Of a stretch of DNA of 64,000 nt, positions 10,188-20,708 are shown piece by piece (position 1 is the stretch's first letter; the number at the start of each line of letters is the position of its first letter). A program made the position numbers and the translations under genes. Location: NCBI GenBank assembly GCA_964017065.1, contig OZ024790.1:3280631-3344630 (forward strand). The letters run 5' to 3'. A model generated the notes under the pieces. The model was not told the DNA's origin, made no database searches, and saw only the letters and a list, made by a program, of their open reading frames with translations. This DNA is from Haliclona indistincta (taxonomy: Eukaryota > Porifera > Demospongiae > Haplosclerida > Chalinidae).

Positions 10188-11654
10188 ATGGTTGAAGAAG
10201 TAGAGCCTCAGCTGAAAATTTTGCTGTGTGGCAGGAGTGGTGTGGGAAAGTCATCTCTCGTCAACAGCTTGCTTGGACGGGTGGTATGTAAAGTAAGCCT
10301 TCCACCGGGAGTATCTGGAGGTAACCTGAGGCCATGTCAGGGGCGGATCCAGGATTGGAGAAAGGAGGTTCTTGCGCCCGCGAAATTTTGGGAAACCACG
10401 CCCACTTCCGGTCAAAACTCGTCTATTTTGTTCCAACATCTTATTTTAGCCAGTCTTGCACGTGGTGAATGTGGGACAATCCCTAGTTATGATTGTGTAA
10501 ACTAAATTCCTAATGAGGTTTGGCATTAATGTAGCTTGTGAATATCATTATTGAGCGCAAAGGGGGGTTCCATGGAACCCTTGGAACCCCCTCTGGATCC
10601 GCCACTGCATGTACCACGGCCGTTATACAACATACTGTGGATCTTGGCGGTGTTAAAGTCAGTATCTTTGACTCTCCTGGTCTACAAGATGGCACTGTAA
10701 ACGAATCAAAGTATGTGAACGAGATGTACGACAAATGTAAAGATGTTGATCTAGTCCTGTACTGCACGGCAATGACAGAATGTCGTTTTACACCAGCGGA
10801 AGATCGTGCAATGGGCTCTATTAATATTACCGAAAAGTTTGGTCCAAAAATTTGGGAGCGATGTGTACTTGTGCTGACAAAAGCTAACTGCGTCCATATT
10901 CCTCCGGCGAACAGAGTTTATCAAGAAAGGATTGATTATCACGAGAATTTGTTAAAAAATGTCCAGGCAGAATTCAGTTCACATCTTAAGAAAGTTGGTG
11001 TCTCAACAAGCGACATTTTGAACCACACAGTTGCAGCTGGCTATTTTGACTACAATACGAATGACAATCCTGACCGTTTAATCCACTATGCTTCCAAGTA
11101 TGTCAAAGCCTCGGTAGTCAGCAAGACTAGCACTATAGCATGCAAAAAAAGAAGGGAAAAGCTCGAACTCGCTGATTTCGTCAATGAGTTGTGGGTGATT
11201 TGTCTGTGTAGACTGCCAGTTGAGTCACGTATTTGTTTCTTACAAGCTACAGCACTAGGTGGTCGCGTTACAGTCTATGACGACGGCTCAACGCTGTCCA
11301 AAGAGCTAAGAGAGGTTCTCGAAAGGGCAGCAAAGAAATTGGACATGACCATTCGAAAATCAGTATTAGTTCCTATTGTTATAAATCATCCCAGCCAGCG
11401 TCAACGCATGTTAGATGCCTTGAAGCACTATGGACCTGCAACAACAATAGTTGGTGGAGCAGGTCTTCTTGCTGGACTTCTTGCTGGGCTTCTTCAGCAG
11501 GTCTTCTTGCTGGGCTTCTTCACTGCAGGTCCTGTTGGTGAAGCAGTTGGTGCTGTTGCTGCATGGTGGTGGAGGAGGAGCTGCATTAGTAGCCACTGGT
11601 CAAGCACTTTATTCATGGTTCACTGGCAGCTCCAAGAAAGAGAAATTCGTGTGA
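10188..11654 (+). pseudogene. GTPase B, interrupted by a MITE and frameshifted
   Basis: A third member of the local GTPase family. The ATG at 10188 leads into G1 GRSGVGKSS. The frame is then cut by a 270-bp MITE (10338-10607) between G1 and G3. After the insertion the frame resumes with DSPGLQDGT and G4 TKAN. Near 11570, in a run of ggtggtggaggaggag, the C-terminal frame shifts by one; the family-like glycine-rich tail continues in another frame to a stop at 11654, while the uncorrected frame runs to 11677. No GT-AG pair would splice the MITE out. Parts of the tail are tandem repeats of a cttcttgctggg-like unit. It is likely non-functional, unless the insertion is polymorphic. Confidence 0.8.
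10338..10607. mobile_element. hAT-like MITE inside GTPase B
   Basis: The ends are caggggcggatccag and ctggatccgccactg, an inverted pair typical of hAT-derived MITEs. CATGT flanks both sides (10333-10337 and 10608-10612). Removing the element plus one CATGT rejoins the GTPase frame exactly. Confidence 0.85.
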
Positions 11655-11677
11655 GAAAATTAATGCATGAGGAGTGA

Positions 11678-12561
11678 CGTCTAATGACCTGGAACTATTG
11701 TATATCATTGCATGTGTTATGAAATCGTTAACATTGTTCATTACATATGTATCTGCATTTTTCACAAATTCACTACATTAACGTAATCCAAACAGATCAA
11801 ATTCACTAATCCAAACAGAGCAGCAGATGAGCTTGCTTGAGCAGTTTTAGCTTCGTACCTTTCGCACGACTAAAGTTGTACTGTATTATCTCGATCGTGC
11901 TCAGGATTCACAGGACGAGCTCGTCACTCCGCGATGGCCAATACTGCGTTACTGAAATTTGCTGTATTTGATGTCTATCGATAGGCAAGCAAACTGCACG
12001 CAGCAGCTCTTGTCTGCACGAATACCCATGGCTAGAAAAATTATACAGATACTTACTAAAGTCATGAATATCATTAATTCTGCATTGTTTACACTCCAGA
12101 TCAAGGTAAGTAATATTCCAGAACAATCTACTGAAAATAGCTAAAACAAGTTATCTGCTGTTACAGTGATTGGATAACGTTTGTGTGTAATGCAGCCAAA
12201 GTTTTTGCGCCACAGCCGCAATTTCTTCACATTATTAACCGACTGATGCTCAAGAACGATAGCAATACTGTCTTGATCACGATGGTGCTTTCTAGGGTGA
12301 ATATATTTTGCCAACCACTTCTCTATCTTCATCTCATTGTACTGCAAAAACTAAAAGGGGTAGATGTGGCCTATACGAAAGCTCTTCATCAGTACTATTC
12401 ATTTAGCAACAAACTAACCAGCCAAATTGCCCCATAAAGATGCAGCAGACCTGAAATTTTTAGGAAAAGATGCAATTACGTAACGCACGTGACCATTGCG
12501 TCATATTAAATTAGTCTAGCTAATTAATTTTAGCTATCATGGTCGATCGTACACACTCATC
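11678..12561. other. Intergenic, GTPase B to C
   Basis: No conserved coding exon is seen. The last ~100 bp form the 5' flank of GTPase C and contain acgcacgtgaccattgcgtca, which includes an E-box-like cacgtg and a CRE-like half site. Regulatory function is untested. Confidence 0.4.
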
Positions 12562-13695
12562 ATGGCTGGACGACCTGAGAATCCTTATCAGTTCAAAATT
12601 CTACTGTGTGGCAGAACTGGAGTAGGAAAGTCTTCGCTCTGCAACAGCTTGCTTGGCGTGAAGATATGTCAAGTGTCACATCCCGGGGACGGTTCCTGGT
12701 TCGGTTTCCGCGGCTTGAAGCCGGGCACCAAGAAGACGACGAGATACGTTATTCCTTTGCCGGGAGGTATTCAAATAGTTATCTTTGACTCTCCTGGTTT
12801 ACAAGATGGCACTGGAGATGAGAAGTATCTTGAAGACATGTACAGCAAATGCAAGGACGTTGATTTGGTCTTGTACTGCATGAATATGACAGAGTCCCGT
12901 TTCATGCCTGCAGAGATAACTGCAGTTGGTCTGATTACCAAGAAATTCACTTCAGATATCTGGAAAAAATGTGTACTAGTGCTCACCAAAGCCAACAGTG
13001 TAGTTCCCAAAACAGTCGAATACCATAGAAATACATTCCAAAGTTTCCAGACTAGATTTCGCTCTCTTCTCAGGAATGAAGGTGTCGACAGACAAGTTTG
13101 CGATGATCTCCACATAGTGGCAGCAGGGAACTTTGAACCTGAATGTCTGACAAACGATCAGCTACAGGAACGACCATCTGAACGAATGATTTTGTATGCG
13201 TCCAAGCACACTATGGCTGTACCAGGCCCACCACCGATCGTACCAGTAGATTTCGTTCCTGAGTTGTGGGTCACATGTCTTGAAACAGTACCAGAGGAGT
13301 CTCGCGCACGTTTCCTGCAAGCTTCAGCACTAGGTGACCGCATCCAGCCTGTTGATGGTGGTGTGCTTCCAAAAGAGGAGCTAAGAAAATTCTTACAGGC
13401 AGCGTCTGAAGAATTAACAAGAGACATCCAAGCGAATCACAGCAGAACCTTTAAACTCAATCATGACCAACAGAAGCGTACTTATGCAGCCTTTCTATCC
13501 ATCTTTGACATAACGCGTGTTGGGATTGCTGCTAGTGTAGTCGGTGGAGCAGCGGTTGGAGCTAGGTATGGATCTTCTGCGGGTTGGCTTGGAACGTTAG
13601 TAGGCGGTACTATCGGAGCAGTTGCTGGTGGAGTTGGAGCATTTGTGGTAGGTCAAGGCGTCAAATATGTATTGAAGAAACCAAAGGCAAACTAA
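12562..13695 (+). CDS. GTPase C (GIMAP/AIG1-like P-loop GTPase)
   Basis: An intact 377-aa single-exon GTPase with a clear ATG. G1 is GRTGVGKSS (about residues 17-25), G3 DSPG (76-79), and the G4 position TKAN (142-145) has Asn where the guanine-specifying Asp is normal. Between G1 and G3 it has a Gly/Lys-rich insert absent from copy A. From about 12835 to 13340 it is nearly identical in DNA to GTPase A, while the ends diverge, a pattern of gene conversion. The C-terminal ~55 residues form a glycine-zipper hydrophobic segment ending in basic residues, likely a membrane-inserting tail. Cellular role is unknown; an immune or membrane-remodelling role is inferred from resemblance to GIMAP-type proteins. 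Confidence 0.88.
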   Translation: MAGRPENPYQFKILLCGRTGVGKSSLCNSLLGVKICQVSHPGDGSWFGFRGLKPGTKKTTRYVIPLPGGIQIVIFDSPGLQDGTGDEKYLEDMYSKCKDVDLVLYCMNMTESRFMPAEITAVGLITKKFTSDIWKKCVLVLTKANSVVPKTVEYHRNTFQSFQTRFRSLLRNEGVDRQVCDDLHIVAAGNFEPECLTNDQLQERPSERMILYASKHTMAVPGPPPIVPVDFVPELWVTCLETVPEESRARFLQASALGDRIQPVDGGVLPKEELRKFLQAASEELTRDIQANHSRTFKLNHDQQKRTYAAFLSIFDITRVGIAASVVGGAAVGARYGSSAGWLGTLVGGTIGAVAGGVGAFVVGQGVKYVLKKPKAN

Positions 13696-13825
13696 GCCGA
13701 AAAAGACTAAACACATTGCTCATGTTAGTGTACATGTGTATAATAATTGTGTGTAGCTGTAGCATAAAATTAATGATCCAGTGTGCTGTTTCTTATGTTT
13801 AGCTCTGGTCATCCTCTTCATCTTA

Positions 13826-15095
13826 TTATGCCTCGGTGGGCGGAGCCACGAGGCATACAGTAGTTCGTTTGTTCGTGAGTTATAGCGTGATTGCTTACCT
13901 CGCGATCGCCGGCTGGCGATCTAGTTGCTGATGTAACGACAAAATTGTCTATTACTGGCTGCCTTACAGCTAGTGAGTTCGCATTTACTTCAGAACAGCA
14001 CGGCAGACTTGTATATGAAGCTGCGTTCTAGAGTTATGGCGTATAGCTTTGCTTACCTCGCGATCGATGGCCGTTGCTGGCGATCTGGAGTTCTCCGTAG
14101 ACAAAACTATCCACAGTTGACTGCCTAGAAGCTGATAGGTTACATCGTAAGTCTAAAGAAATTGTGTAAGCAAGCTATCTCGCTCGTAGTACGTGCTGTG
14201 CCCTGAACAATATAGACACGCCCAGTTGAATTAGTGGTCAGCACTGATTGGCTTCTGATTGCATAACTATTATACTATATACTGCATTGTGATTGCTGTA
14301 CAGAAAGGTACAACAGCTGCAGTTTGTTGCTGTGTATGTCAAATTGTTGCATTCCACCGACGCATCTGCACCTTTGGTTTACTGTTTCATTCATTCATTC
14401 ATTCATTCATTCTGTCCGCAGGCAGAACTCCGCGTCGGCAGAAAACTAAGCGCTGATACTTGCAATACATGTCCAACTCGGTGTTGCCTCGGAATTGAAT
14501 TGATAGACTTTTGGTTTCAAAGCTTCGTTACCTTGAATGGCATTGCTGGACTCGCTCAGCATCGGGGACTTCGCTGAAGATAAAGCTGTCTACTATACAG
14601 TCTTCTTCACAGCTTGTAAGACAATTCTGTACTCAAGGTAGTACAGTGAGTGCTGAGAAATCAATCGTGCTATCGCTAATTAAGCAGCGGCAGCTCCAGT
14701 AAGCTAGCAACCAGCGCTCACGTGCTGTGTTGATTATAGCAACGCCCAACTGAATTCCATGTGGTTAGCACTGCTAGGCTTCTGATTGCATAGTTGCAAC
14801 CCACTAGCTTATTCTGCAAACAGTGCTGTATTGCAGCTTGTTGCAGCACTCTTCAGCTTTAATTTCATCATACAGGATTGCATAACTATTATACTGCATT
14901 GTGATTGCTGTACAGCAAGGTATAACAGCTGCAGTTTGTTGCTGTGTATGTTTTTATAAGTTGTCAGCCACTAACATAGTGTTCAACTAGCAACAGCAGA
15001 CTTTCATTACTGCTTGTGTATTTCAGTTCAGCGTATTTAGTCAGACAGGCATGTATGCATAACATTCCACCGAGGCATAAGCACCTTCGGTGCCT
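13826..15095 (+). repeat. Dispersed repeat, tandem diverged copies
   Basis: It opens with the hairpin tgcctcggtgggcggagccacgaggca and carries the family blocks cagttgactgcctag and cacgcccag. One copy closes near 14345-14372 (gcattccaccgacgcatc) and a second near 15062-15095 (attccaccgaggcataagc). Small ORFs inside are not genes. Confidence 0.7.
14391..14411. repeat. (CATT)n microsatellite
   Basis: Five attc/catt tetranucleotides lie within the dispersed repeat. Confidence 0.7.
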
Positions 15096-15129
15096 AGTTA
15101 TCAACATACCCTCGTGTATTGCCTGACTG

Positions 15130-15407
15130 AGCAATTAAAAAATCTTATACACCAATTTAATGTGTTCTGAGAAAGTGTTCTTGGAATGATGAGCTTTTCG
15201 ATAGAACAAAAAATGTTGGTACTCCTCCCACTACAGTGAACCTGCATGAAGTCACATGACATGAACGTACACTACATAACATCAGATCAGACAAACCGTT
15301 TTGATGAGATAGTAGTACTCAGAGAGGATGATGAGTCTACAGCAACAAGCTCTCCAGTAGCTAACTCCTTATAATACAACTGAAGACAAGTATAAAACTA
15401 TTATAAT
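15130..15407. other. Duplicated GTPase 3' flank with empty transposon site
   Basis: Sequence at 15160-15250 matches the 3' flank of GTPase A (about 4125-4230). Sequence at 15340-15400 matches both flanks of the MITE at 7769-8367, joined directly. This marks a block copied before that MITE inserted in the other copy. Confidence 0.65.
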
Positions 15408-16003
15408 TAGACCATACAGGAGCCCATCGAGACGACATGCACAAGGGAGCATGCAACTCTGTATATGGCGAAATCCAAACATGGCTGCCCACTCTTTTTT
15501 TAGTAATATTCCTTATACGGTCATGCACATGGAACTGTATTACACAGCGAAGGAACACAGTCTACAGTAAACCAAATACCTTCGTTAGACTGACAACGAG
15601 ACAGCAGCAAAGTTCTAGCTATAGCAGACAAACTGTCGCATTGTGAGCGGCGGCGTAAAGTCGATCTACGACTACTTCGGTAATGAAAAGATGTCGGAGT
15701 AAGTGGCGGTAGAAAAATAATACAAATTATTTTCCATAGTGCGTCTTCGCTTGGGGGACTCTTCGAGCGCTTAGCCTTGCCGTCACATGAACGTTTCATG
15801 TTTACAGTACATACAGTGCCTTGGATCACGATGTGCATACCCAGTTTCTCAGGGGTTAATCATAAGTTTAATTCCATAAAAGGAAATTAATATTTTAAAC
15901 TTGTCAGCCATGTTTGGATTTTGCAGTATACACTAACATGTACGGAGTTACAATGCTCCCTCGCCGGCTTGATATGCTCCTGGACCATACCACGTGACTT
16001 TCG
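15408..16003. mobile_element. MITE-like inverted-repeat element
   Basis: The left end reads gaccatacaggagc and the right end gctcctggaccatacc, an inverted pair. Just inside, agggagcatgcaactc and caaacatggctg at the left are matched in reverse near 15905-15965. No transposase is present. Boundaries are approximate. Confidence 0.55.
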
Positions 16004-16057
16004 ACACTTTTAGGTAAACAATGCTCAATGCGAAAGACACCTGGTATGGTCTAAAAC

Positions 16058-16238
16058 ATTTAGACCACACTAGGCGGTGCATTACGCGATATAAAGCACG
16101 AGGGTGTCGTCAATAACGGTCTCGAACGCGTGATAATGCACTCGTCTTCGGCTCGTGCATTATCAACGCATTCTCGACCGTTATTGACCACACCCTCGTG
16201 CTTTCTATCGCGTAATGCACCACCTAGTGTGGTCTAAA
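16058..16238. repeat. Near-perfect ~180-bp palindrome
   Basis: Arms such as tttagaccacactagg and cctagtgtggtctaaa pair across a tight loop near 16150 (tcttcg). Sequence complementarity extends almost to the centre. This is a foldback MITE or cruciform-forming repeat. Confidence 0.85.
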
Positions 16239-16722
16239 TATTACATAGAACCAGCAACATCATGTTGTTACATTTATAATAAAAGTGTTCATGTCAAACA
16301 CATCATCAAAACACAATATGTACATAAAAATTATGTACTTGTACTGTATGATGTTGTAGAGTAAATACAGAGTACAAGAACAGGAGGAGCATGCAACTCT
16401 AGTTGGAGTCTATTGCCATCATAATGATAATTGATGACGTACTTCCGCTGTTACAATTTTGTGTCACAGCAGAGATCCAGTGCCAGAAATGCAATCGATT
16501 GCGAGTTGCAGGCTGTTCTTGGCGCTTTCGACAGCTTGAAGATTCTTACATTGTTTGTACCACTAAGTGTGTTGATCATATGCACAAAAACGTACACCAC
16601 GCCAGCACCACACACAAGTAATGATGCACAGTAACTTCCAAATGTGGAAGTTCTAAGCTGACTGCTGGTAGTAGCTGCAGTACTTGGCAATTACACGCTC
16701 TTGGTTTCATGAACATTATATC
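16239..16722. other. Region downstream of TTC4, no clear exon
   Basis: No TTC4 C-terminal exon could be recognised. The strings ggaggagcatgcaactc and acttccaaatgtggaagtt resemble repeats at 15440 and 46585. Confidence 0.4.
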
Positions 16723-19700
16723 TTATGAGGACATGAGAGGAAGGTATACCTGTACAGTGGATGGTGTGTAGTGGTGTTGACTATCCCATGGAGGAGCATC
16801 AGATAATACAGCTTGAATATGATCAATGAACCTGTAGTGAGTGAGTGTGTCAGTGAATGATGGAATCAAATGCCTTAGAATAGGCCATTGTCTGCAATGG
16901 TATATGCATACAGGCACATCATATTGCTCTATGGTACAGCCACACTAGCTAAACAGATGCCAGATGGTTGTTTACAATATAAAATACTTTTTAATAGTAT
17001 CGCCATTGAGCTTCCCCTTCACAATGAAGCTGTAGACACTCGATCATTATTAAAGCGTGGGCAATTGATAGCTCCACTCTAAAATATCAGTACAACATAA
17101 TACACGTATGTGTCACACACTGTTAAATTACCTGTCTTCCTCTCTAAAAGCCTGTATAATGTCGCTCTGTCCATACTCAGGATACAGTAGTAGTACTGAC
17201 CACACTAGTCCTCCATTACTATCAATAGCTACACTATGAGCTGATGAGTGCTCTACTGATAGTAGCTTCAGTATTGAGTCCTCTTCACTAGTAGATGAGG
17301 TGACCCCTTGGATATGAATACCTCTAGACTGGATGGGAAGGAAGGAACATGGTGTGGCTGTGCAGGAGCAATAACCAACAGTTAGTATAGCTTAATGTAC
17401 TACTAACCACAGTAACAATAGAACAATACAAGACAAAAGAAATGTAAAACTACACATGTAGTGAATACAAGGGAGGCAAGTTCAATTATTCCCCAGCTTT
17501 TCAACAAATTTTCATTACAATATATTGACTGTCACTAAATTTGTTGAGATAACACTAGCAGTAGTACCTTAATGATGTCTAGTATTTTCTTCCCTTCCTT
17601 CAGCTCTTTCTTCTCACCAGTTTGCTTCTTACGTTGATCTCTAGCTAGCTTTTTCTACATGAATGTAAAAAAGTGAGCAACAAACTAATGAATGACACCG
17701 GATAAAAGAAAACAAATAAAACTCATGAGCAATAATTGATCCAGACACCTTCAATAGTGTCCTGATTCTAGGGGCTGTCAAGCACATTCTGTGGCCACAT
17801 GCATGGTATGTGCCCTTATCAGAGGGGTTCCACTGTATACACATCATGCATGCACATTTTAACTCTATTGAGAGTCACACTGTATGCTTCTCACCTGATC
17901 ACGAACACACTTTGCTCTTAGTTCAGTTAATTTGACATGACTAGGCTCTACCTGTAGAACAGCATATCATTCTATTATAGTAAATAGCCTCGCCTCCAGA
18001 CCACACCCTTCAGTTAGTGGCCTGGTAATGACTGTCTGCGCATGCGTTGATTTTCCCAGGAAACCTCGGAAAAATGTCGGAAATTCAGATATCATCGATT
18101 AATACAGTGCTTTTAATCTAGAGGAGCCACTTTTGTGTTTTGTGGTTAACAAGTATGTTTTATGTTCAGAAAAAGTAACTATAGTTGCTATTGGACTGAA
18201 ATTCGCTATGAGTGTTCACACATCATTCCGTAGTGTGTGTGGAAAATCTGGACTGATTATGCTAGTTGACAGTAAAGTTGTTGCTGCTTGTGTACCAGGC
18301 ATTGGTTTGCAATTATGAAAAAATGTGTTAAGGCCAGGAAAATAGTATGGAGCTGAGTTAAGAAAATTCCCTTTGCAGTCTGCTTGAATGACTATTCAGT
18401 TTTAATCTCAGCAAGTTAGAGAGCTTAACTTCCAAGCATAGTGAAGTATGAGCCCTAAATGTACCAGAAATTGGCGATTTTTGGTGATAAAAGTGTTAAG
18501 GCTGAAATCTGGACATCTTTGCGAGTTAAGAAAAACCACTTGATCTCTGGATAGCCAGATACTTGTAGTTTTCACTAGTTTTTAAACTAGCGCGATACGT
18601 CCATCCATGCGCAAACGCGGTCAGCGAGAACACCAACTTTAGCTGTGACTTCGATTCTATGCCGTGTTATAATGATATTCATCCAATAATGAGCGTTTAT
18701 CGATTACGTGTTTTTGAGTGCGCTGCGCCGCTCACTGTCGAGCGGCAAGAATGGCGCCGATCAAAAGCTGTGTTTTGCGCTTTGCCCGTTCTTAAGCGTG
18801 CTTCTACAGCATAGACATTAGCTAAGCTCGAGGAATAATAACCGCCAAGCCTCGTTGTGGCGCTAGACTGTGGCTGCTGTATCGTAGGTGTGGTTCGTCG
18901 TGACGTTGTACAAATTATAGTGATGTCACAAACATGGCGCTATTGTATTAGCTTCAATGGGAGAGAGCTGTAGAGCATCGTGTGTCTTGCATTTTCTCAT
19001 GCTCATAGTTGCAATCTGCATTAATGCAATAGAAAGGGCTATGTAGAAAGTTGTGTGGACTAACTACACACACAACTCTGGGAATAAAAAGTGGCTCCTC
19101 TAGATTAAAAGCACTGTAAGCACTAGAGTATGCCGTCTCAGCTTGTTGGAAAGGCAGACCTGTATTATGTCTAAAGAAGAGCAGACACGCGTGATATGCA
19201 ACGGCAACCTGGGGAAAATGACGTTGCCATCATAAACATTGCATATCGCACTTGTCTGCTCTTCTTTAAACGCAATACCTGCCTTTCCAACAAGCTGAGA
19301 CGGCGCTTAGTAATTATTGATGATATCCGAATTCCCGAAATTTTCCCAGGTTTCCTGGGAAAATCAACGCAAGCACAGATCAGTCATTACCAGGCCACTA
19401 ACTGAAGGGTGTGGACTGGAGGCGAGGCTATAATATATTATAGCACACTATCTCACTCACTGTCAATCCATCATCACACCATATCACAGCTTCACTATAT
19501 CGCTCCAATCTATAGCAGGCCTCAGCTCCTGCCAGTCACATGGGTATCACATGATAGTCACAACACACAAGCAAACCTCGTAGAACAGCCTTGACGTGAC
19601 AAGGGTTGAATTTCCTTGCTTGAAGAGCATCATTAATACACTTTCTATAATTTCCTAATTAAAGGAAAACACAGAATAGAAAATTAATTTCAAATAACAA

Positions 19701-20632
19701 CAACACTACAGCGGTTTATTACTCCTTGCAACAGCAACAAAAGCGTACAGCGTCATCCGTGCCTTAATTGGAAGGTATATTACATTGCGTGATTTAGATT
19801 GAACACGGTTCACGCTCTACGCGTGCAAGATGTAATAAAACCGCTGTAACAATAATTCTCTCAATATTGGTCAACTCACGTACCAAGATGATAGTTAGCA
19901 GCTGCTCTATTGGAGTACAGTATAGCACTGAGGTCAGTATCAGGTGGATCTTGCTTGATACCCTCAGAATACGCTACTACTGCTTCAGAATAATGTTTAG
20001 TACGAAACAACTCATTACCATCCTCCTTGAACGCTATGGCACGATCTGAAGATAAGAGAGTAGCGTAACAATAATATTATTATGAGAGGCTATGGACAAA
20101 AGTCTGTCACAGAGGGTCGTATATCAAAGCATGGATCGAGGGGTCAATTGTATTACAGGCATTGGCGAACGAGCATTTTATAGCTATTATTCCTGCTAAG
20201 GACTATAAATGGTTGTTTTATTTTTGTCAGGTGTATTCCTGGTGGCAAAAGAGGATGCATAATTATACTTTACAAACTCGATCTGGCTTATGCTTGGTAG
20301 ATCATAGATAGAACCCTCCAAGCAAGCCATAGTGAATGGTGTTCTGTACCTGTTGGATTTCCTTCTTGATATTTGAGGTCCTGCAGTGCTGCTAGACCTG
20401 GAGACTTGGCTGGATCCACCACATCAGGTGTTTTAGTCATAAACAACGGGATCTGTTCCAACTCCTGCACGGATCAGATCAAATGAGATGATGAAGAACC
20501 AGTCAATGGTCATACCTCCTCCCAATTGTCCTCAGACAGTCCCTGTTTGTATTGATGGCGGCCCTTGCTAGCCACGATCTCATCAACAAGGTCATCTGCA
20601 TCTAGCACACGTGGCTGCTCCTTGGTGTCCAT
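16723..20632 (-). CDS. TTC4: TTC4-like TPR co-chaperone
   Basis: Nine exons on the minus strand: 20632-20516, 20464-20350, 20045-19884, 19654-19577, 19528-19461, 17951-17895, 17654-17568, 17328-17132 and 16831 onward. Every donor and acceptor is GT/AG and all reading phases agree. The N-terminal region contains EQIPLFMTKTPD, a TTC4 signature. Exons 3-5 encode TPR helices (FKEDGNELFRTKHYSEAV; YSNRAAANYHLG; RLERYSEAVIWCDDGL). Exons 6-7 are a charged helix. Exon 8 holds LLYPEYGQSDIIQAF of the C-terminal wheel domain, and exon 9 FIDHIQAV. TTC4/Cns1 proteins link Hsp70 and Hsp90. Reading through the last possible donor (16749) gives a stop at 16723 and about 329 residues, shorter than human TTC4 (387), so the final ~50 residues are lost or lie in an unseen exon. 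It shares a divergent promoter with GTPase D. Confidence 0.9.
17985..19430. mobile_element. 1.4-kb foldback element in a TTC4 intron
   Basis: The terminal inverted repeats (tagcctcgcctccag at the left, ctggaggcgaggcta at the right) extend about 130 bp with shared aggccactaactgaagggtg on the right arm. Further inverted pairs lie inside (18104-18135 with 19088-19117). No transposase is seen. It sits wholly between TTC4 exons 5 and 6. Confidence 0.8.
19131..19308. repeat. Palindrome nested in the foldback element
   Basis: The arms gccgtctcagcttgttggaa and ttccaacaagctgagacggc pair, with further matches around agaagagcaga. This is a hairpin-type insertion inside the larger element. Confidence 0.8.
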
Positions 20633-20708
20633 GAGTGGGCGTGTCGATCTGAAGTAAACGCCCCGACTCGAAACGCCCAGTGTAGCTTACAGCAAGACAC
20701 ATGTTTAA
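20633..20708. promoter_or_regulatory. Divergent promoter TTC4 / GTPase D
   Basis: Only 76 bp separate the TTC4 ATG (minus) and the GTPase D ATG (plus), so transcription start and control elements must be shared or overlap coding DNA. It is relatively GC-rich with no TATA box. A diverged copy precedes GTPase E (about 25650-25726). Confidence 0.6.

Noticed and set aside
10338..10607. The MITE as a spliced intron of GTPase B
   Set aside because: No GT donor and AG acceptor pair at its edges would restore the frame.
11451..11654. Separate 67-aa glycine-rich gene
   Set aside because: It is the true tail frame of GTPase B displaced by a one-base frameshift.
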